Shown here piece after piece: positions 18,993 to 27,347 of a stretch of 64,000 nucleotides of DNA; the stretch's first letter is position 1, and every line of letters begins with the position of its first letter. The stretch covers positions 2,666,001 through 2,730,000 of the forward strand of contig NZ_AP027368.1 in assembly GCF_030296015.1 (NCBI RefSeq), read 5' to 3'. The position numbers were made by a program, and so were the translations under genes. The stretch comes from Ferrimonas sp. YFM. Lineage in GTDB: Bacteria > Pseudomonadota > Gammaproteobacteria > Enterobacterales > Shewanellaceae. The notes below the pieces were generated by a model. That model worked only from the letters and a program-made list of their open reading frames with translations. It made no database searches and was not told the origin of the DNA.

Positions 18993-20645
18993 TCAGCCTG
19001 ACTGAGGCCGGGCCCGCTCTATGATGGCCCGACAATCGATGCCACTGGGCAGGTTGCCAAAACAGTATCCATGACTCTCCTCCAGCCGGCTGCGGCAGAA
19101 GGCGTCCACCACCACTTCATTGCCGCTGCGAATCAGCTGGGCTCCCTGGAATCCCAGGGCCAGGCGCTCCATCACTGCCCGGCCGCGATACTCCATGTCC
19201 CCCAGATCCGTCACCATAGACCCCAACCTGTCCAGATAAGCGTCGTAGAGCCGATGGCCCCCACGGGCCTGTCCCAGCTCCTCCATGAACACCTCGGCTA
19301 CCGCTGGCGTCTTGGAGATGGCCCGCATCAGATCCAGGCACTGAACGTTGCCACTGCCCTCCCAGATGGAGTTGACTGGCGCTTCCCGATAGAGCCGGGG
19401 AAGGATGCTCTCCTCCACATAACCGACGCCCCCCAGACACTCCTGGGCCTCACCGATCTGACTGGTGGCCCGCTTGCAGATCCAGTATTTGCCTACGGCG
19501 GTGGTGATGCGCACCAGCAGCCGCTCCGCTTCACTGGCCTGGTTGTCCAGGGCCCGTGCCACCCGGCCGGTCATCGCCAGGGCCCCCTCCACTTCCAGAC
19601 AGAGATCCGCGGCCACATTCTGCATCAAGGGCTGCTCGATAAGGCGTTTGCCAAGGACGCTGCGATGGGCAATGTGATGGGTCACCTGGGCCACCGCTTG
19701 GCGCATCAGGGCGCTGGAGCCAATCATGCAGTCGTAGCGGGTCAGAGCCACCATCTCGATGATGGTGGCCACACCGCGGCCCTCCTCCCCCAACCGCCAG
19801 GCCAAGGCATCGCGAAACTCTATCTCGGAGGAGGCGTTGGAGCGATTGCCCATCTTCTCTTTAAGGCGCTGGATCTGCAGCGCATTCTTACTGCCGTCCG
19901 GACACCATCTGGGCATCAGGAAACAGGTGAGCCCCCCTTGGGCCTGGGCCAGCACCAGGAAAGCGTCGCACATGGGCGCCGAGCAGAACCATTTGTGGCC
20001 GGTGAGGCGATACAACTCGCCATCAACCTCATCGGCGCGGCTGGTGTTGGCCCGCACATCCGTGCCCCCCTGCTTTTCGGTCATCGCCATCCCTATGGTG
20101 ACCCCCTGCTTCTGCTCTATGGGGGCATTGGCCGGGTCGTAACGGCCATGAAGCAGTTTTTGCAGCCACTGACCGGCTTGGGGGCTGAGTTTTTGCAATG
20201 GAGGGACCGCGGCAAAGGTCATGGTTAATGGACAGCCGGAGCCCGCCTCCACCTGACTGTAGAGGTAACTCAGAGCCATACGCACCACGTGGGCGCCGGG
20301 TTGAGGATGGGTCCAGGGCAGTGTGGGCAGGCCAGAGTCCACCGCCAGGTCCATCAACTCATGATAGGCGGGATGAAACTCCACCAGATCGATGCGATGC
20401 CCGAAGCGATCGTGGCTGTGAAACCTGGGCGTCTGTTCGTTGGCCTGAAACCCCCGGGCAATCCACTCCCTCTGTCCGAGGATGGCACCCAGGTGTCGAA
20501 CCCGTTCCTCGCCCCAACTGCCCCCTTCCCTGGCCAGCAGTTCCCTAAGCGGGGTATCGGTGTCAAACAGGTTGTGATTCTCCAGCGCCGGCGGCTGGTT
20601 AAACACCTCATGGGTGGGGGCGCCCGGCCCAGTAGGATGGTTCAT
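18993..20645 (-). CDS. aidB: AidB-like acyl-CoA dehydrogenase family protein
   Basis: 550 residues. The start HEVFNQPPALENHNLFDTD matches the AidB N-terminus, and the body has the acyl-CoA dehydrogenase fold with GMAMTEKQGGTDVRANTS and ECLGGVGYVEE. AidB is a flavoprotein of the adaptive response to alkylation that binds DNA. Real acyl-CoA activity is weak and its natural role is debated. The ATG at 20645 follows GGAGAG with six-base spacing. The gene is single, 67 bases upstream of the end of the dehalogenase operon. Confidence 0.85.
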   Translation of the reverse strand: MNHPTGPGAPTHEVFNQPPALENHNLFDTDTPLRELLAREGGSWGEERVRHLGAILGQREWIARGFQANEQTPRFHSHDRFGHRIDLVEFHPAYHELMDLAVDSGLPTLPWTHPQPGAHVVRMALSYLYSQVEAGSGCPLTMTFAAVPPLQKLSPQAGQWLQKLLHGRYDPANAPIEQKQGVTIGMAMTEKQGGTDVRANTSRADEVDGELYRLTGHKWFCSAPMCDAFLVLAQAQGGLTCFLMPRWCPDGSKNALQIQRLKEKMGNRSNASSEIEFRDALAWRLGEEGRGVATIIEMVALTRYDCMIGSSALMRQAVAQVTHHIAHRSVLGKRLIEQPLMQNVAADLCLEVEGALAMTGRVARALDNQASEAERLLVRITTAVGKYWICKRATSQIGEAQECLGGVGYVEESILPRLYREAPVNSIWEGSGNVQCLDLMRAISKTPAVAEVFMEELGQARGGHRLYDAYLDRLGSMVTDLGDMEYRGRAVMERLALGFQGAQLIRSGNEVVVDAFCRSRLEESHGYCFGNLPSGIDCRAIIERARPQSG

Positions 20646-20712
20646 CAACGGCTCTCCCTGCTCAATTGTTGAACATTTAAACTAGCGTTTAGAGCCCGCC
20701 GGGTAAAGCAAA

Positions 20713-21459
20713 TCAGATCAGTTGGCACTGCCCCGCCCGATACACCAGCTGGGCGATGTTCCTGGCCTCCAGGAGCTCTTTGAGCACGCTGACGTGGTAA
20801 TCCACCCCCCGCAGTGTCAGCCTGAGCTGGGCGGAGACCTGCTCTCTGTCCTGCCCCTGCGCCAACAGGCCGAGGATGTAGGCGGACAATGGATTGACGA
20901 TGTTGTAATCCACCAGAGGATTGATGGATTTCCCAAACTCCAGGGCAATTCGAACCTGCAGCTCCTGCAACTGCCGCTGCACCATCTCTGCGGTGGCGAT
21001 GAGCTGAGCCACAGACTGGCTGTCCGGCAACAGCAGGGTGAATCGCCCGCGGAACTCAGGGGAAAGCGGGCAAGGGACAGTAAAGGTCACCAGCGCCTCG
21101 ACCCCAGCCTTGGACAAACGGCGACTCATCACCAACGGCAACTCGCGCATGGGCCAGAAGTAACGCTGCTGATTCCAGATCCCTTCCAGGATATGACCCA
21201 ACCCCTGGTAGTGACTCATCTGCTGCTGCCACAGCTCCGCCGCGGCGCCGCTGCTGGCAAACAGGCGGCGGCGACGAACGAAGCTGCGTATCATCTTATC
21301 GCTGCTTTTGACCCTCTTACGCCACTTACCCGGGTGGTCGATGTCGTAGCAGTACCATATCCCCGCCAGGCCCAGCTGCTCATTGAGGGCGGCGAGCATC
21401 TGTTGCAGCCTGCGATGATCGCAGCCCGCCTCCTGTAGCGGTTTAGCCACTGCGCTCAT
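20713..21459 (-). CDS. LuxR-type HTH regulator, last gene of the rdh operon
   Basis: About 248 residues. The last 65 residues (ILGLLAQGQDREQVSAQLRL through VDYHVSVLKELLEARNIAQL to the final CQLI) fit a LuxR-type helix-turn-helix with its usual closing leucine-isoleucine. The N-terminal 170 residues include WYCYDIDHPGKW and may be a sensor domain I cannot name. It overlaps the CxxC gene by 17 bases and is the sixth gene counted from rdhA. It is a candidate regulator of organohalide respiration, though CprK- or two-component-type regulators are usual elsewhere. Confidence 0.7.
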   Translation of the reverse strand: MSAVAKPLQEAGCDHRRLQQMLAALNEQLGLAGIWYCYDIDHPGKWRKRVKSSDKMIRSFVRRRRLFASSGAAAELWQQQMSHYQGLGHILEGIWNQQRYFWPMRELPLVMSRRLSKAGVEALVTFTVPCPLSPEFRGRFTLLLPDSQSVAQLIATAEMVQRQLQELQVRIALEFGKSINPLVDYNIVNPLSAYILGLLAQGQDREQVSAQLRLTLRGVDYHVSVLKELLEARNIAQLVYRAGQCQLI

Positions 21460-22066
21460 GGCCGGCCTCCCCATTGGCTCTGAAGCAGAACACCCTGGAA
21501 TCCCGGTCCTTGAGCCTCTGCTCAACTTCAGTCACCAGGGCCGCTGGCAACTCTCCCTCCAGCCTGACCAGCAGCCCCAACGCCTGATTGAACATTCCCA
21601 GCTGCCTCGACACCTCGACCGCCGTCATCACCTCGGTGGTACAGGAGAGATCCAGCAAACTCAGAATCTTTTCCAGGTTATGGCGCTCACGGTCACTCCA
21701 GATCACCTGTGACTCACCGCGGCGATGACGGTGGTTGGCCAGTTGCCAGAGCCTCAGCCTCACATGAAGTTGATGCTCGGAAGGCGCCTCCCCAAAGGCC
21801 TCTGCCAGGGTCCACAGCTCCTCCTCGGTCAGGGCGCGATAATCCACCCCATCGCAGCATGGAGCATCAGCCAGCTCAGGCAGCCATACCGCTCCCTGAC
21901 AGTGACCACAGGCCACCACCAGAGGCTGCTCGGGCACCGAGGGACTGTCCACATAGCCGTCGCTCCACAACTGGGCCAACCGGGCGTCCACCTGCAGAAG
22001 TGCACGAAACCTCAGGGCACCGCTACAGTGGTGACAGGCAAGCCAACGCTCCGGTCCGTATCTCAT
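21443..22066 (-). CDS. CxxC-motif protein of unknown function in the rdh operon
   Basis: 207 residues. The N-terminus carries CHHC and CGHC pairs spaced about 40 residues apart, a plausible zinc site (RWLACHHCSGALRF and VVACGHCQGAVWL). The rest is predicted helical, with LEKILSLLDLSC. No known family is recognised. Its ATG overlaps the stop of the small upstream membrane protein by ATGA and its 3' end overlaps the LuxR-type gene, so it is translated as part of this operon. Assembly factor or regulator partner are both possible. Confidence 0.65.
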   Translation of the reverse strand: MRYGPERWLACHHCSGALRFRALLQVDARLAQLWSDGYVDSPSVPEQPLVVACGHCQGAVWLPELADAPCCDGVDYRALTEEELWTLAEAFGEAPSEHQLHVRLRLWQLANHRHRRGESQVIWSDRERHNLEKILSLLDLSCTTEVMTAVEVSRQLGMFNQALGLLVRLEGELPAALVTEVEQRLKDRDSRVFCFRANGEAGHERSG

Positions 22067-22236
22067 TGCGCTCGCTCCGCCGTCCAGCCAAGCTGCTGTG
22101 CAAAACGGCTCAGCACACCATCGTTAACAATGGAGTCGGCCGCCCCCACGAAGAACAGCACCACCAGCGCCAAAGTGACCGCGCTGAGCAGTTGGGTGAT
22201 GGGGTGAGCGTCACCCCGGGATTTCGCTCTGGACAT
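22063..22236 (-). CDS. Small single-helix membrane protein in the rdh operon
   Basis: 57 residues: a basic start MSRAKSRGDAHP, one membrane helix (LLSAVTLALVVLFFVGAA) and a short polar tail. The ATG at 22236 has AAGGAG at good spacing, two bases after the stop of the NosR-like gene. Size and position suggest an accessory subunit of the membrane electron-transfer module. No family is recognised. Confidence 0.7.
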   Translation of the reverse strand: MSRAKSRGDAHPITQLLSAVTLALVVLFFVGAADSIVNDGVLSRFAQQLGWTAERAQ

Positions 22237-22238
22237 GA

Positions 22239-23462
22239 TTACTCCTTGGTTTGAACGACGATGGCTTGGCCGGAGCGCCGACGCTGGCTCAACCGGTTGA
22301 CCCACTTGCGCCGCAGTTTCACCGACTCATTGATGGTCAGGCCCACGGGGCAGAAGTAGCGACACCAGAAATCCGGTACGAAACAGGCACCGAACAGGGA
22401 AAGCGGCAGGATGTACCACTGCAAGCCAACCCCCTCCAGGGCAAACATCATCGAGAAAGGCTCATAAGCCCCCATGGAGGGATGACGGGACAGGAAGATC
22501 AGCATCAAAGAGGCCCAGATCATCCCCAGAACCAGACTGCGACCATGCTTGTTCAGCCACCTGGGTGCCTTCATATTGATGCCGGTGATCTTATGCAGCA
22601 GCGATTGCACCGCGGCATAGGGACACAGCTTGTTGCAGTAGAGGTTTCGACCCATCAACACCACACCCAGCACTATGGTGCCCATCAAGATCCACCAGAT
22701 AGGGTGCTGCTTGATGCTGGGCAGGTAGCCAAGCAGTATGCTGCCCAGGCTGCCGATGCTGATGGAAGCGTTGGTGTAGAACCCCACAAACAGCAGGGAA
22801 ACCAGGGGAAGCGCCGTTTTCAGCCAGCTCATCGGCTTGCTTCGCCCACCGGCGCTGACCGCCACGGCCCCCAGAGCCAGCAGCAGCATGCCCGCTTCCT
22901 CCCATCCGAACACCCAAGGGTCCGGAGTCCAGCTGGGTTCCAGCCCCAGATGTTTTACCGCGCCCAGATGCAGAGATCCTCGCAGCGCCTGACTGACGCC
23001 CCGGGCTGTGACTGTGGCGCCGGAAAAGGAATCGATGTCCGTGTCGAGCAGAAAGTCATCGGTGACACTGGCACCGGCGAACTGACGGAAGAACTGCTTC
23101 TTGACCAGCCGTTCGACATAGGGAGGGGTCTCCCTATGATCGATCAGGTGGACGCCGTGAACCCGCGCGCCCTCCTCGGTGCGGCTGGCGGTCACCGCCA
23201 CCTGCAGTGGGCCGCCGTAGCCCTGCCCCTCTCCGAGGATCACCACCTGAGGTTGATCCTGTTGGCGATTGACCCACTCGAGGACCACCGGACCGCCTTT
23301 GTTATCCGCCTGCTCCACCAACTGGGCGCCGGGAAAGCTCTTGGCCAGCAGCGCCGGATAGTCGGGTTGATTACCCAGTTGGCCCACCACGAACGCCAGG
23401 GCCAGACTCAACCAGGCTGTCAGGCGTATCAGGGAGGTGGGGATCTGTTGTCTCTTACTCAT
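22239..23462 (-). CDS. RdhC/NosR-like FMN-binding polyferredoxin membrane protein
   Basis: 407 residues. It has an N-terminal membrane helix and an FMN-binding domain with the flavinylation motif SGATVTARGV. Several membrane helices follow, and then two cytoplasmic CX3CP motifs (CNKLCPYAA and CRYFCPVG). This is the layout of NosR, NapH-like and PceC/RdhC proteins. In organohalide-respiring bacteria RdhC is suspected to hand electrons from quinol toward the reductive dehalogenase. It lies 60 bases downstream of rdhB with an intervening hairpin. Confidence 0.85.
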   Translation of the reverse strand: MSKRQQIPTSLIRLTAWLSLALAFVVGQLGNQPDYPALLAKSFPGAQLVEQADNKGGPVVLEWVNRQQDQPQVVILGEGQGYGGPLQVAVTASRTEEGARVHGVHLIDHRETPPYVERLVKKQFFRQFAGASVTDDFLLDTDIDSFSGATVTARGVSQALRGSLHLGAVKHLGLEPSWTPDPWVFGWEEAGMLLLALGAVAVSAGGRSKPMSWLKTALPLVSLLFVGFYTNASISIGSLGSILLGYLPSIKQHPIWWILMGTIVLGVVLMGRNLYCNKLCPYAAVQSLLHKITGINMKAPRWLNKHGRSLVLGMIWASLMLIFLSRHPSMGAYEPFSMMFALEGVGLQWYILPLSLFGACFVPDFWCRYFCPVGLTINESVKLRRKWVNRLSQRRRSGQAIVVQTKE

Positions 23463-23481
23463 AATTCGCTCTGAGAGAAAG

Positions 23482-23510
23482 GGCCGTGCCCGAGGATGAT
23501 GGGCACGGCC
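23482..23510 (-). terminator. Intercistronic hairpin between rdhB and rdhC-like gene
   Basis: GGCCGTGCCC paired with GGGCACGGCC, a perfect 10-bp stem with a 9-base loop. Read on the minus strand it is followed by CTTTCTCTC, not a true U run. It is better seen as an attenuator or mRNA-stabilising element that may keep rdhA-rdhB expression above the distal genes. Confidence 0.6.
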
Positions 23511-23522
23511 AATAACTGAGGC

Positions 23523-23801
23523 TTACAGGCGTGCACCCTTGGGGGCGTATTTGCGCCAGATGAAGGCCATCAGCAGCAGCCCGGGCATGCAGAACGCCGC
23601 CAGACCCAGGGCACCGGATTGAGGGACATTCTCGATAAAGGAGCTGCCCGCCCAGCCGATGCCGAACAGAAACATCAGGCCTCCGGTGATCATCCCTACC
23701 CAGGCAACAACCGGCAGCTGCGCCTTAACCGACAGGTAGGCCATCCCCTGCACCCCCAGGGTGAACAGGATCCCCATGATGAAAAACTCGATTAATTCCA
23801 T
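23523..23801 (-). CDS. rdhB: RdhB-like membrane anchor of the reductive dehalogenase
   Basis: 92 residues with three hydrophobic helices, the size and shape of PceB/CprB anchors that fix the TAT-exported dehalogenase to the outer face of the inner membrane. The middle loop has GIGWAGSSFIENVPQSGALG. The ATG at 23801 lies 11 bases after the rdhA stop, with GGAGGA before it. Assignment rests on gene order and topology as much as sequence. Confidence 0.8.
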   Translation of the reverse strand: MELIEFFIMGILFTLGVQGMAYLSVKAQLPVVAWVGMITGGLMFLFGIGWAGSSFIENVPQSGALGLAAFCMPGLLLMAFIWRKYAPKGARL

Positions 23802-23811
23802 GTTGTCCTCC

Positions 23812-25389
23812 TTATGAGCGGCCGACGGCGCCAAATACGTTGCGGTTGGTGGGGTTCACTCGCATCCCTTCACCTGTGTTCCAGAACTTGGCCACCTTGG
23901 TGGGGTCCTGAGTGGCGCCATAGCCGAAGGCGGGGTGCATCTCCGACATCACCCCGTGGAGGGTGGAGGGCACGAAGGGGTTGGCGGCCACGATCATCCA
24001 GTGGTGCCAGAAGTCCGGCTCGTTGAAGGTACAAGCCGCATTGCAGGCCGCGCAGTCGCCGTCGCTCTCCATCCAGTAATCGAAACAGCGCTTGGAATCG
24101 ACGTGGAACTTCTTGATCCCTTCATGGTTGTTCCAGTTGTAGCCCGGCTGCTCCGAGTGCTCTCCGACGAAGGTGAAGGTGGTGTCCTCGTCCATGGGCA
24201 GAGCCTTGGAGGGACAGGCCTCAGCGCACTTTTTGCAGGTTTTGCAGAAGTCTTCGATACCCCAGGTACGCGGCTGATCGTGCTCGACAAACTCAAAGTC
24301 GGTGTACACCTTGCAAAGGCGAATGCGAGGGCCATAGCCGGGGACAATCAGCTGGCCGTTACGGGCGCCCTCACCCATGCCTGCGGCGATGCCGTAAGCG
24401 ACAGAGTTGCCCAGGTCATTGCCGGAGGCCACGGCGTGATAACCCAGACCCCGGATAAACTTGGCCATCTGCGACGCCAGGGTCGCCATCTTGGTGTAGC
24501 CGTCGCCAACCGTACCACCGGACGTAAAGGTCGGTGCCGTGGCCAGGTTGTCGTAATCCATGGGCACCGCCATGACGATCACCGTCTTGGGCTCAAACGG
24601 AAAGTCCTTCTCCCAGGAGAGCTGCTTCTCGACCGGCTTGAACTCTTCCAGGGCGGCCATCATCGCCTTACCCATCTCCTGAGGGTCGGTGATCTTGCTG
24701 ACGCCGCGACGATCCATCTCGGCGAACATCTCCACCGTGGGGCCGGCATGGTAGATAGGATCGTAATCCCAGCGCTTGTCCCGCTTGGCGATGCCGCAAC
24801 GGGCCGCACCGAACAGCCGTGCGGCACTGCGGATGGCGTTGGCGGCCTGTTGCTTGGAGGCGAACTCATACTGCTCGTGCTCGACATCAGACTGATCCCA
24901 GGAGAACCAGGTGGTGTCCGGCACGCCCATGGCCCCCAGACGCAGATCCCACTTGTGAGGTGGGCACCATGCCGCATGGGACAGGGAACGGTCGAGCTGG
25001 GTAAAGCCCGGCCGGGAGTTGTCGTGTCCCTTCTGCTCAAAGCGCGGCACCTGCAACTGGAAGTTGTAGTTTGGATTGTCCTTGACCAGCCGGCCGAACT
25101 GTTCGTTACGCTCCGGGTGGCGCATCATCAGGAAGGGGCTGCCGGCATAGGACCACATGTGGCTTTCGCCGGGAAAGGGTTTGAAATCATCGGCCAGAAT
25201 GGGCCACTGATCGTTTATCTTACCTTCAATGGACGCCCGTCCGGCACCGTAGGCACCCAGGCCCGCGGCGAGTACGGCGCCTCCACCAATGGCGGCACGT
25301 TTAAATAACTTACGTCGCTCAGGGTTTTCCAACAAACCCTCATGATCCTTAGAGGACCGGGAATTTTCCTGGTTTCTGTTTTCAGTCAT
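23812..25389 (-). CDS. rdhA: Reductive dehalogenase catalytic subunit
   Basis: About 525 residues from the ATG at 25389; an in-frame ATG at 25401 adds four. It has a twin-arginine signal (ERRKLFKRAAIGGGAVLAAG), a long corrinoid-binding-type middle domain, and two 4Fe-4S motifs near the C-terminus: CKTCKKCAEACP (from about residue 382) and C-X10-C-X2-C-X3-C (ending CAACNAAC). This matches PceA/CprA, which uses a B12 cofactor to remove halide from organohalides as a terminal electron acceptor at the outer face of the inner membrane. The length fits respiratory RdhA rather than the longer catabolic type. The substrate cannot be read from sequence. Confidence 0.92.
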   Translation of the reverse strand: MTENRNQENSRSSKDHEGLLENPERRKLFKRAAIGGGAVLAAGLGAYGAGRASIEGKINDQWPILADDFKPFPGESHMWSYAGSPFLMMRHPERNEQFGRLVKDNPNYNFQLQVPRFEQKGHDNSRPGFTQLDRSLSHAAWCPPHKWDLRLGAMGVPDTTWFSWDQSDVEHEQYEFASKQQAANAIRSAARLFGAARCGIAKRDKRWDYDPIYHAGPTVEMFAEMDRRGVSKITDPQEMGKAMMAALEEFKPVEKQLSWEKDFPFEPKTVIVMAVPMDYDNLATAPTFTSGGTVGDGYTKMATLASQMAKFIRGLGYHAVASGNDLGNSVAYGIAAGMGEGARNGQLIVPGYGPRIRLCKVYTDFEFVEHDQPRTWGIEDFCKTCKKCAEACPSKALPMDEDTTFTFVGEHSEQPGYNWNNHEGIKKFHVDSKRCFDYWMESDGDCAACNAACTFNEPDFWHHWMIVAANPFVPSTLHGVMSEMHPAFGYGATQDPTKVAKFWNTGEGMRVNPTNRNVFGAVGRS

Positions 25390-25409
25390 GGTTTTTCTCA
25401 TATTCCAGG

Positions 25410-25450
25410 CCGAAATAAATCCGTTAAAAAAGATGCGTGAATTATTTCGG
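25410..25450. promoter_or_regulatory. Inverted repeat in the rdhA leader
   Basis: CCGAAATAA (25410-25418) and TTATTTCGG (25442-25450), perfect 9-bp arms separated by 23 bases, 20-60 bases upstream of the rdhA start. It could be an operator or a 5'-leader hairpin near the ribosome site. Confidence 0.5.
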
Positions 25451-25791
25451 ACGTGTCAGCTTCAAACCAATAATAGTGAAGACAACCCGACTCAAATAGA
25501 CCATGCCGAACAACTCAGTATTTCACTATTGATAATTACATAAGAGTAAATCCCGTAAAAACCCTTTCGTAAAAAGGGGTTAGCCGCTCCAGCCCGACTC
25601 CCTTGCCAGGCCAATGAGTTGTCAATTCTGGGATACGGCTAACACTTTGCCGTAAAATCCAATATCAACAATAGTTTGCACACTAGAGCAAAGACAAAAC
25701 TCATTCCATCACCGCCCTCATTATCAAAATGCTTTTGCTGGCGGAACGCCTCTACGCCCCAAGGGCTGTTATCAAAAGTGGAATAGAGTTT

Positions 25792-25837
25792 TTTGTTGAT
25801 GAAAATAGTGAGATCAACAAATTGAAATTAATTTGTT
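25792..25837. promoter_or_regulatory. Two overlapping palindromes upstream of the FadL-like gene
   Basis: TTTGTTGAT (25792-25800) pairs with ATCAACAAA (25813-25821) over 12 bases. The right arm is shared with a second palindrome, AACAAATT (25816-25823) with AATTTGTT (25830-25837) over 6 bases. Overlapping arms of this kind are typical of a regulated operator; the protein is unknown. They lie 110-160 bases before the porin start. Confidence 0.5.
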
Positions 25838-25950
25838 CACTCTCACGAAATTGCCGAAAACTCATACCATTAATAAAACCGGCAGAGATATAGTCCGCTG
25901 CAAATAATTACACCAACAAAAAACAATCCTTAAATATATAAGGGGGATAT

Positions 25951-27201
25951 ATGAATTATCGGCTCAGCACTATTGCGGTAATGATAATGGCAACCACTTC
26001 ACTGTCTGCGCAAGCCAGTGGCATCCTGCGTGACGACACCGCATCCGCCTATCTGGGCAGCGCAGGTGCCGGACGAGCCACCGACACCAGCGCCGGTGCC
26101 GCCTTCAACAACCCGGCAGGCCTGGCCTATCTGCAGCAGCGTGAGGTTCAGGGCACACTGCTGCTGATTGAGGACAGCTTCACCTTCCATGACCAGGGCT
26201 CAACCGGCACCAACCCGGACTATGAACACAGACGCAAGAGCACCGACTATGGCGTGGGACTCAGCGGCGGCGGCTCCCTGTTTTATGGTCAGCCTTTAGG
26301 TGAGGACTGGGGCTTCGGACTGGCCCTGGCTTCCCCGGCCGGGGGCGCCACCGACTTTGGTGACAACTGGGTGGGATCCAACTTCATCGAATCGGTGGAG
26401 GTAATGATCGGCGTCGCTCAGGCCTCTTTGGGCTACCGCATCAATGATCAATGGTCAGTGGGAGCCAGTCTGGGCGTCAGTTACATGAGTTGGGAGCTGA
26501 CCCTGGATCCCTTCCCCGACGCCGAAGAAACCCTGAAGCTGGACGACACCGAGCTGGCCTGGGCCCTGGGCCTGCTTTACCGCCCCTGGCAACACACCAG
26601 CCTGGGGCTGCGTTACGTGGCCGGCGTCGAGCACCAGCTTCGGGGCGACACCGCCATGTCCACCCCTATGGGACCGGTGCACGATAAAGCCACCCAGCAA
26701 TTTAATCTGGCGGACCTGGTGACCTTGAGCGTGGAGCACAAGCTCACACCGGCTCTCAGCCTGCTGGCAGACATCGAGTGGGCCCAGTGGTCTGATATGG
26801 ACCGAAGCCTGATTGAACACGACAATGGTCCCACCATCCTGGTGCCCCGCAACTGGCAGGACGCCTGGAGCGGCGCCCTGGGTGTCCATTATCAGGTCTC
26901 CCCTACGCTGACGCTAAAAACCGGCATCGCCTACGACGAGTCCGCCATGTCCAAGGCCAACCATAAGCTGGACCCACCGGTGGACCGGCAAATCGCTTAC
27001 GCCGCTGGCCTGAGCTGGGCCCTGACCCCCAGCACTCAGCTGGACCTCAGCTACCAGTACCTGGATCTGGGCGACATCGAAGTGAATCAGGCCATCGAAG
27101 GATTTGACCCAGTCGCCGGTCAACCCTTCAGCCAGACGGTATCCGGGCACTCAGAAGCCCATGTGCATATCCTGAGCCTGGGGCTGGCACACAGGTTCTA
27201 A
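25951..27201 (+). CDS. FadL/TodX/OmpP1-type outer membrane transport protein
   Basis: 416 residues with a signal peptide (cleavage after AQA near residue 22) and the family start SGILRDDTASAYLGSAGAGR with AGAAFNNPAGLAYL. Strand-rich barrel sequence ends in LAHRF with a terminal aromatic residue. FadL-type channels take hydrophobic molecules such as fatty acids or aromatic hydrocarbons through the outer membrane. Placed head-to-head with rdhA, uptake of a hydrophobic organohalide is a reasonable inference but unproven. A GGGGG ribosome site precedes the ATG. Confidence 0.88.
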   Translation: MNYRLSTIAVMIMATTSLSAQASGILRDDTASAYLGSAGAGRATDTSAGAAFNNPAGLAYLQQREVQGTLLLIEDSFTFHDQGSTGTNPDYEHRRKSTDYGVGLSGGGSLFYGQPLGEDWGFGLALASPAGGATDFGDNWVGSNFIESVEVMIGVAQASLGYRINDQWSVGASLGVSYMSWELTLDPFPDAEETLKLDDTELAWALGLLYRPWQHTSLGLRYVAGVEHQLRGDTAMSTPMGPVHDKATQQFNLADLVTLSVEHKLTPALSLLADIEWAQWSDMDRSLIEHDNGPTILVPRNWQDAWSGALGVHYQVSPTLTLKTGIAYDESAMSKANHKLDPPVDRQIAYAAGLSWALTPSTQLDLSYQYLDLGDIEVNQAIEGFDPVAGQPFSQTVSGHSEAHVHILSLGLAHRF

Positions 27202-27211
27202 AGGCAAGACA

Positions 27212-27250
27212 CAGTTCCCCCCGGCACCGAACCGATGCTGGGGGAAACTG
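27212..27250 (+). terminator. Possible terminator after the FadL-like gene
   Basis: CAGTTCCCCC pairs with GGGGGAAACTG around a GC-rich loop 10 bases after the stop; no strong T run follows. Confidence 0.55.
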
Positions 27251-27347
27251 CAATAATGGCCCGAGAAATCTGCTCCAACCCTTGGGCAGCGTTTCATCCA
27301 CTGATACCCTTTGTGTCATTAACCAACTACTTCTGAGTTGTCCCTCT

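Larger units (their letters stand above)
25402..25950. other. Divergent promoter region between rdhA and the FadL-like gene
   Basis: 549 bases without a gene, AT-rich. It holds three inverted repeats listed separately and an imperfect FNR-like half palindrome, TTGATAATTACATA (25528-25541). Both flanking genes must start from here. No single -35/-10 pair stands out. Confidence 0.6.

Noticed and set aside
23812-25389. Epoxyqueuosine reductase (QueG) instead of reductive dehalogenase
   Set aside because: QueG is a shorter cytoplasmic enzyme without a TAT signal and has no RdhB or RdhC partners.
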